A DNA stretch of 64,000 nucleotides from Pseudobutyrivibrio sp. MD2005 (GCF_000621865.1 NZ_KK211359.1:216592-280591), one strand, 5' to 3'. Numbered from the stretch's first letter, positions 52,218 to 61,453 are shown. Numbers and translations are program-made. Notes: generated by a model not told the origin, from the letters alone.

Positions 52218-55044
52218 GGACTTTTTAAAAAATGCATTTTCTTCTCGAATTCGTGTAGTATCAGTGGCAATGATTTTCTTTGCTACTGTTCTTGTTTCAC
52301 GTCTTTTTTATTTACAAATTATCAGTGGTAGTCAGTATCAGGATAATTATAATCTCAAGCTTGAAAAAACAGAAACTATACCAGCCATAAGAGGTAACAT
52401 TTACGATAGAAATGGCAATCTTTTAGCTTATAATGAGTTGGTTTATGCTGTCACAATTCAAGATACTGGAACATATTCCAACAAAAAAGAGCGTAGTCAA
52501 TCTTTAAATAAAGAAATTGCTGAAATCATTACAAAGCTGGAGAAAAATGGAGATAAAATCGATAACAATTTCGGTATCTACATTGATTCTTCTGGAGAAT
52601 TTCAGTTCATCAATTCTGGAAATGCTCTTCAGCGCTTTAGAGCAGATGTTTTCGGAAAGAACAGTATTGATGACCTTGAATACAACGAAAAACTAGGCTT
52701 TGATGAAGCAACTGCTACACCAGATGAAATCATTAATTATCTTGAAGGAGAAAATGTATATAACATTTCTTCCGATTACTCTAAGAAACTTCGCTATGAG
52801 GTAATGATTGTCCGTTACAACATGGGCCAAAACTCATACCAGAAGTATATTTCTACTGTAATCGCATCAGATATCTCTGATGAATCTGTTGCCTACATAA
52901 AGGAAAATATTAATGAGCTCACAGGTGTTGATGTAGAGCAAAAATCACTTCGTAGATACGTAGACAGCGAATATTTTGCTCACATTATCGGCTACACAGG
53001 TCAGATTTCTACATCCGAATACAAAGAACTTTCAAAGGAAGATGATTCTATCGAGACCTCAGATGTAGTAGGTAAATCAGGCATCGAAAAATACATGAAT
53101 GATTACCTTACTGGTACAAAGGGCTACGAGACTTTATACGTAGACAGTGTAGGTAACACTATTGCAGAGGGTGATTACAAAGCCGCAGAATCTGGTAATG
53201 ATGTTTACCTTTCTATTGATATGGATTTGCAGAAGGCCGCTTATATTCTTCTTGAGCAGGAGATTGCAGGTATTTTGTATTCAAAGATTCAAAACATAAA
53301 AGAATCAAGCAATAATTCATCATCAGACGTAGTTGTACCAATTTATGATGTTTATTATTCATTGATAAAAAATGGAATCATTGATATTAATGCATTCCAC
53401 GATGCTAATGCTACTGATACAGAAAAAGCTGTTTTAAGTGCCTATGAATCTAAGCAAAAAGAGGTGCTTGCAGCTCTTAAGACTCAGCTTCGTTTTTCAA
53501 ACAATACTGTTTACAACGAGTTGCCGGAAGAGTATCAGGCATATTCTACATACATCGTTACCAAGCTTAAGAGCATGGGCATTTTTGATGCTAATGCTAT
53601 CGATAACAACTCCGATGTACAAAAGAGCTGGACATCAGAGGAAATGGCTGTAAATCAATACTTGATTTATGCTATAGAGCAAAATTGGATTGATATTACA
53701 AAATACGAAGAAGAAGCTAAGTATGCTGATACAGAAGAGCTTTATAACGATTTGGTAGATTACATAATTGATTATCTTTCTACTGATGTTAACTTCCAGA
53801 AGCTTGTATACAAGTACTTATTGTTAGACGATGGAATTAGCGGATATCAGCTTTGCCTGATTCTTTATGATCAGGGAGTTTTATCTACTGATGATGAAGA
53901 TTATTCGGCCCTCTCTGGGGGTAATATGACAGCTTACGATTTCATGCTTAAGAAAATTAAGTCACTTGAAATCACACCTGGCCAGCTTGCACTTGATCCA
54001 TGCTCAGGTTCTACTGTAATCCTTGATGCTAAGACTGGTGAAGTTTTAGCGATGGTTACTTATCCTGGCTACGATAATAATCGCTTGGCTAATTCAGTTG
54101 ACTCAGATTATTATTCGTACCTTACTAATAGTGCGGCCAATCCGCTTTACAATTATGCTACTCAGCAGCGTACAGCGCCTGGTTCTACATTTAAGATTGT
54201 CAGCTCAACAGCCGGTCTTGCAGAGGGAGTTATTACTACCACTTCAGAAATCACTGATTTAGGCCAGTATACAAAAGTATCTAACAATCCTAAGTGTTGG
54301 ATTTATCCTAGCAACCATGGTAGCATCAATGTATCAGAAGCTATCAGAGATTCTTGTAACTACTTCTTCTATGAAGTTGGTTGGAGATTAGCTGGCGGTG
54401 ACGGCGCTTATGATGATGTTACAGGTATCGAAAAGATTACAAAGTATGCATCACTCTATGGCTTGGATGAGACCACTGGCGTGGAAGTAGAAGAGAATAC
54501 ACCTCATATTGCTACGGAATATCCTGTCATGGCCGCCATCGGTCAGTCTGATAACAACTTTACAACTGTTGGTCTTGCTCGATATGCAACAGCAATCGCA
54601 AGCCGCGGTACAGTTTACAAACTTACACTTTTAGATAGTGTTAAGGACCCTGATGGAAATGTTATCGAAAGCTATGGGCCATCAGTTAGAAATCAGGTTG
54701 ACGTTTTGAATACAGAACAGTGGGATGCTATCCATTATGGTATGAGAATGGTTTGCGAGTCATTATCATCCTTCAACAATTTCTCTGTTGAGGTTGCTGG
54801 TAAGACAGGTACTGCGCAGCAGGTATCAAATCGTCCTAACCACGCGTTATTCATTGGATTTGCTCCATATAATAACCCGGAGGTTGCCATTGCTACCCGT
54901 ATTGCTTACGGTTATACATCACATAATGCAGCCGAGGTTTCAAAAGATATTTTGGCTTACTACTTTGGTGTTTCTGAAACAGAAGAGCTACTTGATGGTG
55001 AAGCTAATATTGTTTCAAATTCAGAGAATGAATTTACAGATTAA
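52204..55044 (+). CDS. mrdA: Penicillin-binding protein 2 (class B transpeptidase), long form
   Basis: D,D-transpeptidase of the elongasome. The 946-residue product has an N-terminal membrane helix (about 15-38), the PBP dimer/pedestal region (IRGNIYDRNGNLLAYNE near 60-76), and a C-terminal transpeptidase with nucleophile S661 in STFK, SCN at 717-719 and K867 in KTGTAQ. It is much longer than the 600-700 residues usual for PBP2. A helical, acidic insertion of about 200 residues (about 370-600) separates the pedestal from the catalytic domain. TTG 52204 lies inside mreD. Confidence 0.93.
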   Translation: MEIIKDFLKNAFSSRIRVVSVAMIFFATVLVSRLFYLQIISGSQYQDNYNLKLEKTETIPAIRGNIYDRNGNLLAYNELVYAVTIQDTGTYSNKKERSQSLNKEIAEIITKLEKNGDKIDNNFGIYIDSSGEFQFINSGNALQRFRADVFGKNSIDDLEYNEKLGFDEATATPDEIINYLEGENVYNISSDYSKKLRYEVMIVRYNMGQNSYQKYISTVIASDISDESVAYIKENINELTGVDVEQKSLRRYVDSEYFAHIIGYTGQISTSEYKELSKEDDSIETSDVVGKSGIEKYMNDYLTGTKGYETLYVDSVGNTIAEGDYKAAESGNDVYLSIDMDLQKAAYILLEQEIAGILYSKIQNIKESSNNSSSDVVVPIYDVYYSLIKNGIIDINAFHDANATDTEKAVLSAYESKQKEVLAALKTQLRFSNNTVYNELPEEYQAYSTYIVTKLKSMGIFDANAIDNNSDVQKSWTSEEMAVNQYLIYAIEQNWIDITKYEEEAKYADTEELYNDLVDYIIDYLSTDVNFQKLVYKYLLLDDGISGYQLCLILYDQGVLSTDDEDYSALSGGNMTAYDFMLKKIKSLEITPGQLALDPCSGSTVILDAKTGEVLAMVTYPGYDNNRLANSVDSDYYSYLTNSAANPLYNYATQQRTAPGSTFKIVSSTAGLAEGVITTTSEITDLGQYTKVSNNPKCWIYPSNHGSINVSEAIRDSCNYFFYEVGWRLAGGDGAYDDVTGIEKITKYASLYGLDETTGVEVEENTPHIATEYPVMAAIGQSDNNFTTVGLARYATAIASRGTVYKLTLLDSVKDPDGNVIESYGPSVRNQVDVLNTEQWDAIHYGMRMVCESLSSFNNFSVEVAGKTGTAQQVSNRPNHALFIGFAPYNNPEVAIATRIAYGYTSHNAAEVSKDILAYYFGVSETEELLDGEANIVSNSENEFTD

Positions 55045-55060
55045 AAAATAGGAGAATAAT

Positions 55061-55741
55061 ATGTCTAAAGATGCAGTTATTTTAAAAAGTAACAAATATG
55101 GTTTGACATTACAGCTTGATCCAGTCATGCCATTTGCAGATTTAATTAGAAAAGTATGTGAAAAGTTTGCAGCCTCTGCAGATTTCTTTGGCGAGACATC
55201 CATGATTCTCGAAACTATAGGCAGAGAATTATCTAGTGAAGAAGGCATGATTCTTATACAGGCAATCGAGCTTAATTCCAAAATCAAAATAATTCTTCTT
55301 CACGAAAATAATGAGCTCAAAGATACTAGAATGCTTGGCGAGATCGACAGATTTTATGCAGATAACATTTTTGAAAATGCTAAAATTATCAGAGGAAGCG
55401 TCATGAAAAATGATGAAGTTAAATCTGATTCAAGCATCATTATACTTGGAGATGTAAAGTCTAAGGCCAGCGTTGTTGCAAAAGGAAATATCATCGTTAT
55501 GGGAAATCTTGATGGAAGTGCCTATGCTGGATATCCTGACAATTCTGGCTGTTATATAGCAGCTGGAGTTCTCAATAGCAAAAATCTTACTATCGGAAAT
55601 ATTTCCGGAGAGGTTACATTGCAGGAGAAGTGGTCACTTAGAGTTCATCGCAAAGAAAAAGAACCTGTTGGTGTCACTGTATGGAATGGAGAATTATTGG
55701 CAGAGCCTTTAAGCAGCGGATTACTTAGAAGGATAAAATAA
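55061..55741 (+). CDS. minC: Septum site-determining protein MinC
   Basis: FtsZ polymerisation inhibitor that keeps division at mid-cell. The 226-residue product has an N-terminal FtsZ-binding domain (1-100) and a C-terminal beta-helix (about 118-215, KSDSSIIILGDVKSKASVVAKGNIIVMGNLDGSAYAG, shown here only as its first and last strands at 131 and 150). SD GGAG precedes ATG 55061. MinC normally needs MinD for membrane recruitment, and minD and usually minE follow it; here rodA starts at the minC stop. Confidence 0.93.
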   Translation: MSKDAVILKSNKYGLTLQLDPVMPFADLIRKVCEKFAASADFFGETSMILETIGRELSSEEGMILIQAIELNSKIKIILLHENNELKDTRMLGEIDRFYADNIFENAKIIRGSVMKNDEVKSDSSIIILGDVKSKASVVAKGNIIVMGNLDGSAYAGYPDNSGCYIAAGVLNSKNLTIGNISGEVTLQEKWSLRVHRKEKEPVGVTVWNGELLAEPLSSGLLRRIK

Positions 55742-56856
55742 TGTTTCACAATTATAAATTTAAAAACCTTGATTTAAAGTTAATAACAGCGGTAATTGCT
55801 CTTACAATTATTGGAATTTTCGTTATTGGTAGTGCCAATGAATCCAATCAGCAAAAGCAAATCCTGGGTATGATTCTAGGTATTTTTGTTATGAGTGGAA
55901 TGGCCTTAATCGATTATGATTTTCTGCTTCATTTTCATTGGATTTATTACGGGGTAGTTATAGTACTGCTTATTTCCGTATTGTTTTTCGGTTCAGAATC
56001 CGGTGGTGCTACCAGATGGATTGAAATGGGTATCAGATTCCAGCCATCAGAGTTAGGTAAGATTTTACTTATTCTATTCTTTGCATGGTTTTTTATGATG
56101 CATGAAGAAGACATAAATAAGCCTAAAACTATCGGAATTACGTTATTTTTATCTGCAATTCCTCTATTTTTAATAGAAAAAGAACCAGATTTATCGACTA
56201 CAATTGTCACAATGATGATTATTTGTGTTATGATATTTGTAACGGGGATTAGTTATAAATTAGTTGGTACAGTTGTAGGTGTTACAATTCCTTCAATAGC
56301 GCTTTTGCTTATACTTATCACTAGAGAAGGGCAGACTATTCTTAACGAATACCAGGGACTTCGAATTCTTGCGTGGTTAAAGCCAGAAGAGTATCCATCA
56401 AGCTCATACCAGCAGCAGAATTCAATTATGGCCATTGGTTCTGGCCAGCTTATGGGTAAAGGTCTTGGTAACGAGGCTTTTGATTCAGTTAAGAATGGTA
56501 ATTATATATCAGAGCCACACACAGATTTTATATTTGCTGTAGCGGGAGAAGAGTTAGGTTTTGTTGGTTCTGCAATAATTATTGCACTTATCTTCTTTAT
56601 CACAATTGAAATACTATTGATTGCCAAGAATGCAAAGGATATTTCAGGCAAACTTATCTGTGTTGGCATGGCTACACTTATTGGATTCCAAAGTTTTGTA
56701 AACATCTGTGTAGTTACTGGCTTAATGCCAAATACAGGCCTACCACTTCCTTTTGTTAGTTATGGTCTGACATCACTGGTTACCATTTATTTTGGTGTCG
56801 GAATCGTATTAAATGTTGGTCTTCAATCAAAAAATAATACTGGGAGGCTATTTTAA
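55741..56856 (+). CDS. rodA: Peptidoglycan glycosyltransferase RodA
   Basis: SEDS-family polymerase that makes glycan strands with PBP2 in the elongasome. The 371-residue product has about ten membrane helices. Family landmarks are GGATRWIEMGIRFQPSELGKI near 82-102, the catalytic-region EEYPSSSYQQQNSIMAIGSG near 219, EPHTDFIFAVAGEELGF near 259, and the C-terminal PFVSYGLTSL near 340. It overlaps the minC stop by one base. Confidence 0.95.
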   Translation: MFHNYKFKNLDLKLITAVIALTIIGIFVIGSANESNQQKQILGMILGIFVMSGMALIDYDFLLHFHWIYYGVVIVLLISVLFFGSESGGATRWIEMGIRFQPSELGKILLILFFAWFFMMHEEDINKPKTIGITLFLSAIPLFLIEKEPDLSTTIVTMMIICVMIFVTGISYKLVGTVVGVTIPSIALLLILITREGQTILNEYQGLRILAWLKPEEYPSSSYQQQNSIMAIGSGQLMGKGLGNEAFDSVKNGNYISEPHTDFIFAVAGEELGFVGSAIIIALIFFITIEILLIAKNAKDISGKLICVGMATLIGFQSFVNICVVTGLMPNTGLPLPFVSYGLTSLVTIYFGVGIVLNVGLQSKNNTGRLF

Positions 56857-57252
56857 ATGAATATTGGATTAGTTGCACACGACTCAAAGAAAAAGCTTAT
56901 GCAGAATTTCTGTATTGCGTACAGAGGTATTCTCAGCAAAAACGAAATATTTGCTACAGGAACAACCGGTCGCTTAGTTGAGGAAGTAACAAATCTTAGC
57001 GTACATAAATATCTTGCTGGACACCTTGGTGGTACTCAACAGCTTGGTGCTCAGATTGAACAAAATGAAATTGACTTAGTCATTTTCTTAAGAGATCCTT
57101 TGACTGTAAAATCTCATGAGCCAGATGTTAACAACATCGTTCGTATATGCGATGCTAACAACATTCCACTTGCGACAAATCTTGCTACTGCAGAGTTACT
57201 TATCAAATCATTAGATAGAGGGGATCTTGAGTGGCGTGAAATGTATAAATAA
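56857..57252 (+). CDS. mgsA: Methylglyoxal synthase-like protein lacking the catalytic Asp
   Basis: A 131-residue member of the MGS fold. Methylglyoxal synthase converts dihydroxyacetone phosphate to methylglyoxal, a phosphate-releasing glycolytic bypass. The phosphate loop (ATGTTGR, residues 33-39), H87 and D90 (SHEPDV) are present and align with E. coli His98 and Asp101. The block that reads SGPMGGDQQ in E. coli reads AGHLGGTQQ here, so catalytic Asp71 is Thr60 (codon ACT at 57034-57036) and the preceding Pro is His. It may be inactive, altered in specificity, or regulatory. The ATG directly follows the rodA stop; the next gene overlaps its end. Confidence 0.85.
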   Translation: MNIGLVAHDSKKKLMQNFCIAYRGILSKNEIFATGTTGRLVEEVTNLSVHKYLAGHLGGTQQLGAQIEQNEIDLVIFLRDPLTVKSHEPDVNNIVRICDANNIPLATNLATAELLIKSLDRGDLEWREMYK

Positions 57253-58216
57253 GTTTATAGCATTATCATTAATATTTTGTATTTCCTTTATCATGGTTGC
57301 TTGTGGTAAATCAGAAGAATCTATAGCAACTTACAATCTTTACGATTCTTCTTTTACCTACGGAATCACACATAATGGCGCTAATTCAGACGTGGAGCTT
57401 TTTGCTCAGGATTTATGTGTAGTTGGTACTGATGATTTAGGTACATCTGCCGTTGATTCTCAAGTTGCTGGAGCAGCCGGAGCTTTCAACACCACAGAAC
57501 AGACTGTAGTCTATGCTCAGAATATGCATGAAAAGATGTATCCAGCATCTACCACAAAGATTCTAACAGCCTATATAGCTTGTCTTTATGGCAATCTTGA
57601 CGATTACTATACAGTCAGTGCAAATGCTGTTGATCAGGCAAGTGATTCTTCAGTAATCAATCTTAAAGAAGGGGATGTTATTTCCCTTCGAGATTTACTA
57701 TATGGCTTAATGCTTCGTTCTGGTAACGATGCAGCTGTTGCAATTGCAGAAGGTCTTGAGGGTGATGTAGATTCATTTGTTGCACTGATGAATTCTACAG
57801 CTAAATCATTAGGTGCTACAAACACTAATTTCGTTACACCTAACGGACTTCACGATGAAAATCATTACACTACCGTATATGATATGTATCTCATCTTGAA
57901 TGCCGCTATGCAAAACGAGACATTCTATAATATCTTCACTGCAAGCACTTACACTGCTAATTACACCAGCGGTGGCGCAGCCAAAACAGTTGAATGGAAC
58001 ACTACAAATCAATACATCACCGGTAAAGTAAGCACTCCTAATGGTTTTACTATCCTAGGAGGCAAGACAGGAACAACTGGCGCAGCAGGTTATTGTCTAG
58101 TTTTACTGTCTGAAAATGAAGATCACGATAAAATAATCTCTATTGTTTTTAACGCAGATTGTCGTTCAAATCTATATCTTTTAATGAATCAGATTTTAAC
58201 TAATTATTGCGTGTAA
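57227..58216 (+). CDS. D-alanyl-D-alanine carboxypeptidase (serine, lipoprotein-like)
   Basis: Trims the terminal D-Ala of peptidoglycan pentapeptides. The 329-residue product has the low-molecular-weight PBP5/DacF motifs SxxK in YPASTTKILT near 107, SxN in RSGNDAAVA near 163, and KTG in GGKTGTTGAAGY near 283. A signal sequence ends in a possible lipobox (MVAC at 23-26). The start is TTG 57227 with GAGGGG close upstream; GTG 57236 is an alternative. Both lie inside mgsA. No C-terminal amphipathic anchor is seen, consistent with lipid anchoring. Confidence 0.92.
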   Translation: MSGVKCINKFIALSLIFCISFIMVACGKSEESIATYNLYDSSFTYGITHNGANSDVELFAQDLCVVGTDDLGTSAVDSQVAGAAGAFNTTEQTVVYAQNMHEKMYPASTTKILTAYIACLYGNLDDYYTVSANAVDQASDSSVINLKEGDVISLRDLLYGLMLRSGNDAAVAIAEGLEGDVDSFVALMNSTAKSLGATNTNFVTPNGLHDENHYTTVYDMYLILNAAMQNETFYNIFTASTYTANYTSGGAAKTVEWNTTNQYITGKVSTPNGFTILGGKTGTTGAAGYCLVLLSENEDHDKIISIVFNADCRSNLYLLMNQILTNYCV

Positions 58217-58220
58217 AGTA

Positions 58221-58249
58221 TTTAGGTTTTAATAGCGTTATGCTATGAT
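58221..58249 (+). promoter_or_regulatory. Putative extended -10 promoter
   Basis: TGC-TATGAT (TG at 58241-58242, -10 at 58244-58249), 17 bp after a weak -35 TTTAGG (58221-58226). It would drive the small P-loop gene. Confidence 0.45.
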
Positions 58250-58283
58250 AAATATAACAAAACTTTAAGGGAGGTATTTGGAT

Positions 58284-58706
58284 ATGGTGGAAATTATTTC
58301 AGGCGAAAAGGGTAAGGGTAAGACAAAATATCTATTAGACAAGGTAAATGCCGATATTAAGAATGTCGACGGCTCAATTGTCTATATAGATAAAAACACA
58401 AAGCACATGTATGAATTAGATTCTAAGATTCGTTTGATTAACATGGGGGATTATCCAATCGAATCTACAGATGAATTTCTTGGTTTCTTAAGTGGCGTAT
58501 TATCACAGAATTCTGATATTCAAGAAGTATTTTTAGATAGTTTTCTAACTGTATCCTATATTAATGATAACGACGGATTTAGTAAGGCTTTAAGTAAATT
58601 AAATAAGATTTGCGATATGTTCGAAGTTAAGTTTGTTTTATCAGTAAGCAAAAACGAAAAGGATTTACCAGCAGACGCGAAGAGTAAAATCATCGTTTCT
58701 CTATAA
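58284..58706 (+). CDS. Small P-loop protein, unrecognised
   Basis: A 140-residue soluble protein with a P-loop at the very N-terminus (SGEKGKGKTKYLL, residues 6-18). A possible Walker B-like strand (EVFLDSFL) lies near residues 78-85 and a KFVLSVS strand near 115-121. It is too short for a complete AAA+ module but plausible for a compact single-domain ATPase; no partner is obvious. ATG 58284 is preferred over TTG 58278 because AAGGGAGGT (58267-58275) is then 8 bases away. A hairpin separates it from the HlyD-like gene. Confidence 0.65.
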   Translation: MVEIISGEKGKGKTKYLLDKVNADIKNVDGSIVYIDKNTKHMYELDSKIRLINMGDYPIESTDEFLGFLSGVLSQNSDIQEVFLDSFLTVSYINDNDGFSKALSKLNKICDMFEVKFVLSVSKNEKDLPADAKSKIIVSL

Positions 58707-58717
58707 TATAACGATTG

Positions 58718-58740
58718 TTAGGCCACCTTGCGTGGCCTAA
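58718..58740 (+). terminator. Hairpin between the P-loop gene and HlyD-like gene
   Basis: TTAGGCCAC (58718-58726) pairs perfectly with GTGGCCTAA (58732-58740), 5-base loop, followed by ATTTATG instead of a pure T-run. It could be a weak terminator, or an mRNA stabiliser just before the next start. Confidence 0.5.
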
Positions 58741-58754
58741 ATTTATGTGAAAGA

Positions 58755-60143
58755 ATGAAAAAAGCTAAAAAGAATGACAAAATAATTAAATATCCAAAGC
58801 AATACCATTTTTCTATTGGCTTTATTATTATCGGTGTAATGTTTATCTATATGATTTATCATTTGTTTACTTACATTACCGCCGATAATATTACTGTTTA
58901 CGAAGTATCTCAAGGCTCAATTTCATCAAATCTTGAGTACAATGCATTGGCAATACGAGAAGAACAGGTTATCACTGCTGAAAATAGTGGTGATGTACTT
59001 TATCTTTCTGAGAATTTTGGAAAGGTAGGTTCGAAGACTCAGATTTACGCCTTAGATACAACCGGTGAGATTCTATCTTCAATTAAAGAATCTACCGAAA
59101 AATCAGAAATAACGCTTGATGAAGAATCTTACGATAAGATTCAGAGTCTTGTAACCAATTACGTGTTAGATTATGAGCCATCAGAGTTTAATAAGACTTA
59201 TGCTTTTAAGAATGAGCTGGAATCCCAGGTTGAGCAGCTATATACTGTTTCAGCCATGGAAGCCATGGGCGATTCACTCAATCAAGCTGTAGCAAATGGT
59301 TCATTTAATATTTATAACAGTCCTGTTCCGGGTCTTGTAGTTTATTCCATTGATGGTTTAGAGGATTTGACTATAGACAATTTTATGTCAGATTCACTTG
59401 ATATTAGCAATTATTCTAGTGTTAATCTTAAAGCTCAGGAATCTGTCGTGGCAGGTCAAGCAGTATACAAAGTTATAACATCGGATCATTGGAACTTGGT
59501 TTTTGAGGTAGACAAAACTCTATACGATTCATTGCAGGGAGAAACATATCTTAAAATCAAGTTTTTAGAGGATGAGGCTGAAACCTGGACAAATCTTGAT
59601 TTTGCAGAAAAGGCCGGAAAATATTACCTTATTTTGACACTTGATGATTCAATGGATAGATATGCAGATTCTCGTTTCGTCCACATCAAAATCATTAATA
59701 ACAATATTTCCGGATTAAAGATACCAAATTCTTCAATTGTACTTAAGGATTTCTACACAATACCTAAGGGGTACATGATTCAAGGGAATAACACTGATGA
59801 CGCAGGTTTCCTTTTACAATCAGGTAACGAAAATGTATTTGTAACTCCTACAATTTATTATGAAAACGACGATTTCTACTTTGTAGATGATGAAATCCTT
59901 ACCAGGGGGGATAAGCTGGTTAAGCCAAATTCCAACGAGACTTATGTAGTAGGCTCCGATATGGACAGTCTTGAGGGTGTATATAATGTTAATAAGGGTT
60001 ATGCTGTTTTCAAACAGATAGAAGTTTTATATCAAAATGATGATTATTCCATCATCAAAACAGGCACTAACTACGGAATTTCCATGTATGATCACATCGT
60101 TTTACAAGGAAATGAAGTAGAGGAAAATACAATTATTAACTAA
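58755..60143 (+). CDS. HlyD-like membrane-anchored protein
   Basis: A 462-residue protein with a basic cytosolic start, one membrane helix (about 19-42) and a large extracellular part. The region after the helix (VYEVSQGSISSNLEYNALAIREEQVITAENSGDVLYL) resembles the barrel-sandwich hybrid entry of HlyD/RND adaptor proteins (only the first 16 residues, VYEVSQGSISSNLEYN, are diagnostic). A helical insert (about 105-170) and a beta-rich C-terminal half follow. No transporter is adjacent. It lies upstream of yggS and sepF, a position shared by similar proteins in related clostridia as far as I recall. ATG 58755 is chosen because the upstream in-frame TTG lies inside a hairpin. Confidence 0.65.
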   Translation: MKKAKKNDKIIKYPKQYHFSIGFIIIGVMFIYMIYHLFTYITADNITVYEVSQGSISSNLEYNALAIREEQVITAENSGDVLYLSENFGKVGSKTQIYALDTTGEILSSIKESTEKSEITLDEESYDKIQSLVTNYVLDYEPSEFNKTYAFKNELESQVEQLYTVSAMEAMGDSLNQAVANGSFNIYNSPVPGLVVYSIDGLEDLTIDNFMSDSLDISNYSSVNLKAQESVVAGQAVYKVITSDHWNLVFEVDKTLYDSLQGETYLKIKFLEDEAETWTNLDFAEKAGKYYLILTLDDSMDRYADSRFVHIKIINNNISGLKIPNSSIVLKDFYTIPKGYMIQGNNTDDAGFLLQSGNENVFVTPTIYYENDDFYFVDDEILTRGDKLVKPNSNETYVVGSDMDSLEGVYNVNKGYAVFKQIEVLYQNDDYSIIKTGTNYGISMYDHIVLQGNEVEENTIIN

Positions 60144-60158
60144 TCAAGGAGATATACA

Positions 60159-60863
60159 ATGCGTAAAGACGATTTAATGAATAATTTAGCATCAGTAGAA
60201 GAGAGAGTGGCAGCTGCTTGCAAGAGAGCTGGTAGAGATAGAAGTGAGGTTACTCTCATTGCTGTTAGTAAGACTAAGCCTGTAGAAGACTTACAGGTTA
60301 TCTATGATCAGGGTGTTAGAGAATTCGGTGAAAATAAGGTTCAGGAGCTTACAGGTAAAATTCCAGAACTTCCACAGGATATTAACTGGCATCTCATCGG
60401 ACATTTACAGCGCAACAAAGTTAAATATATCGTAGATAAGGTTAAACTTATTCATTCAGTAGACAGCTATAGATTGGCTGAAGAAATCAATATTCAGGCT
60501 AAAAAGCACAATATTACAGTACCAATCCTAATCGAAGTTAACGCAGCCAATGAAGCAACAAAATTTGGAGTTAAGTTAGAAGAAACAAAACAGCTCTGTG
60601 AGGAGATCTCTCACTTAGAAAATGTACGCATCAAAGGTTTAATGACTATAGCACCAAATGTTGTGGTTCCAGAAGAAAATAGAGCAATTTTTCACAAAAT
60701 AAAGGTTTTATCTGTTGACATAGCAGAAGAAAACATTGATAATGTAGATATGAGAATTATATCTATGGGTATGACAAATGATTTTGAAGTAGCCATAGAG
60801 GAGGGTGCTACTCATGTGAGAGTGGGTACAGCCATTTTTGGAGAGAGAAACTACAACATATAG
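60159..60863 (+). CDS. YggS-family PLP homeostasis protein
   Basis: A 234-residue PLP-binding TIM-barrel protein (PLPBP/YggS/YlmE). It has no known catalytic activity and buffers PLP. Motifs are VTLIAVSKTKPVEDL near 29-43 with the PLP lysine, FGENKVQEL near 56-64, WHLIGHLQRNKVKYI near 76-90, and the C-terminal MGMTNDFEVAIEEGATHVRVGTAIFG. SD AAGGAGA precedes the ATG. In Gram-positives it is commonly next to sepF (ylmE-ylmF), as here. Confidence 0.95.
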   Translation: MRKDDLMNNLASVEERVAAACKRAGRDRSEVTLIAVSKTKPVEDLQVIYDQGVREFGENKVQELTGKIPELPQDINWHLIGHLQRNKVKYIVDKVKLIHSVDSYRLAEEINIQAKKHNITVPILIEVNAANEATKFGVKLEETKQLCEEISHLENVRIKGLMTIAPNVVVPEENRAIFHKIKVLSVDIAEENIDNVDMRIISMGMTNDFEVAIEEGATHVRVGTAIFGERNYNI

Positions 60864-60884
60864 AACTAAAAGAGGAGAATTGAT

Positions 60885-61397
60885 ATGTTTGAGAGAATGC
60901 TTGATGCTATGCATCTTAGTGATGATTATGACGACGATTATGATGATGATTTATATGAAGAAGAGGAAGATAAATCATTCTTCAACAAGTTCGGAAGAAA
61001 AGATGACGAAGACAAGCGTACAGTTTTAAACAAGCCTTCTGAGAAAGAATCTAGAGCTTCTAAACCTGCACCAAAGATCACACCAATGAGAAACAAAGGG
61101 AAAGGAGCAGTCATGGAAGTTTGTGTAATTAAGCCATCTTCATTTGAGGATGCTAGAGAAATTTCAGAGACACTTTTAGCAGACAGAACTGTTTTACTTA
61201 ACATGAAAGGCTTAGATTTAGGAGTTGCACAGCGTATCATCGATTTCACATGTGGTACTTGCTACGCAATCGACGGAAATCTACAGCGTATTGAGGATTA
61301 TATCTTCATTATCACACCTGCAGGAGTTGAGTTATCTGGTGATTTGGCAGGAATCGTAGATGCCTTTGACTTCACAGGAATTCAAACTGGCTTTTAA
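60885..61397 (+). CDS. sepF: Cell division protein SepF
   Basis: FtsZ-tethering septal protein of Gram-positives. The 170-residue product has a short N-terminal membrane-contact helix (MFERMLDAMHLSDDY), an unusually acidic low-complexity stretch at residues 13-27 (DDYDDDYDDDLYEEE), a Ser/Lys linker and the DUF552 dimer domain (about 85-170, KPSSFEDAREISETLL and GLDLGVAQRIIDFTCG). SD AGAGGAG precedes ATG 60885. A terminator follows. Confidence 0.95.
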   Translation: MFERMLDAMHLSDDYDDDYDDDLYEEEEDKSFFNKFGRKDDEDKRTVLNKPSEKESRASKPAPKITPMRNKGKGAVMEVCVIKPSSFEDAREISETLLADRTVLLNMKGLDLGVAQRIIDFTCGTCYAIDGNLQRIEDYIFIITPAGVELSGDLAGIVDAFDFTGIQTGF

Positions 61398-61403
61398 TAA
61401 CCG

Positions 61404-61430
61404 GCACCAGGCTTAATGTCTGGTGCTTTT
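61404..61430 (+). terminator. Intrinsic terminator after sepF
   Basis: GCACCAG (61404-61410) pairs with CTGGTGC (61420-61426), 9-base loop, then TTTT. Confidence 0.75.
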
Positions 61431-61453
61431 AATTTAGTATATGAGGACACGCT

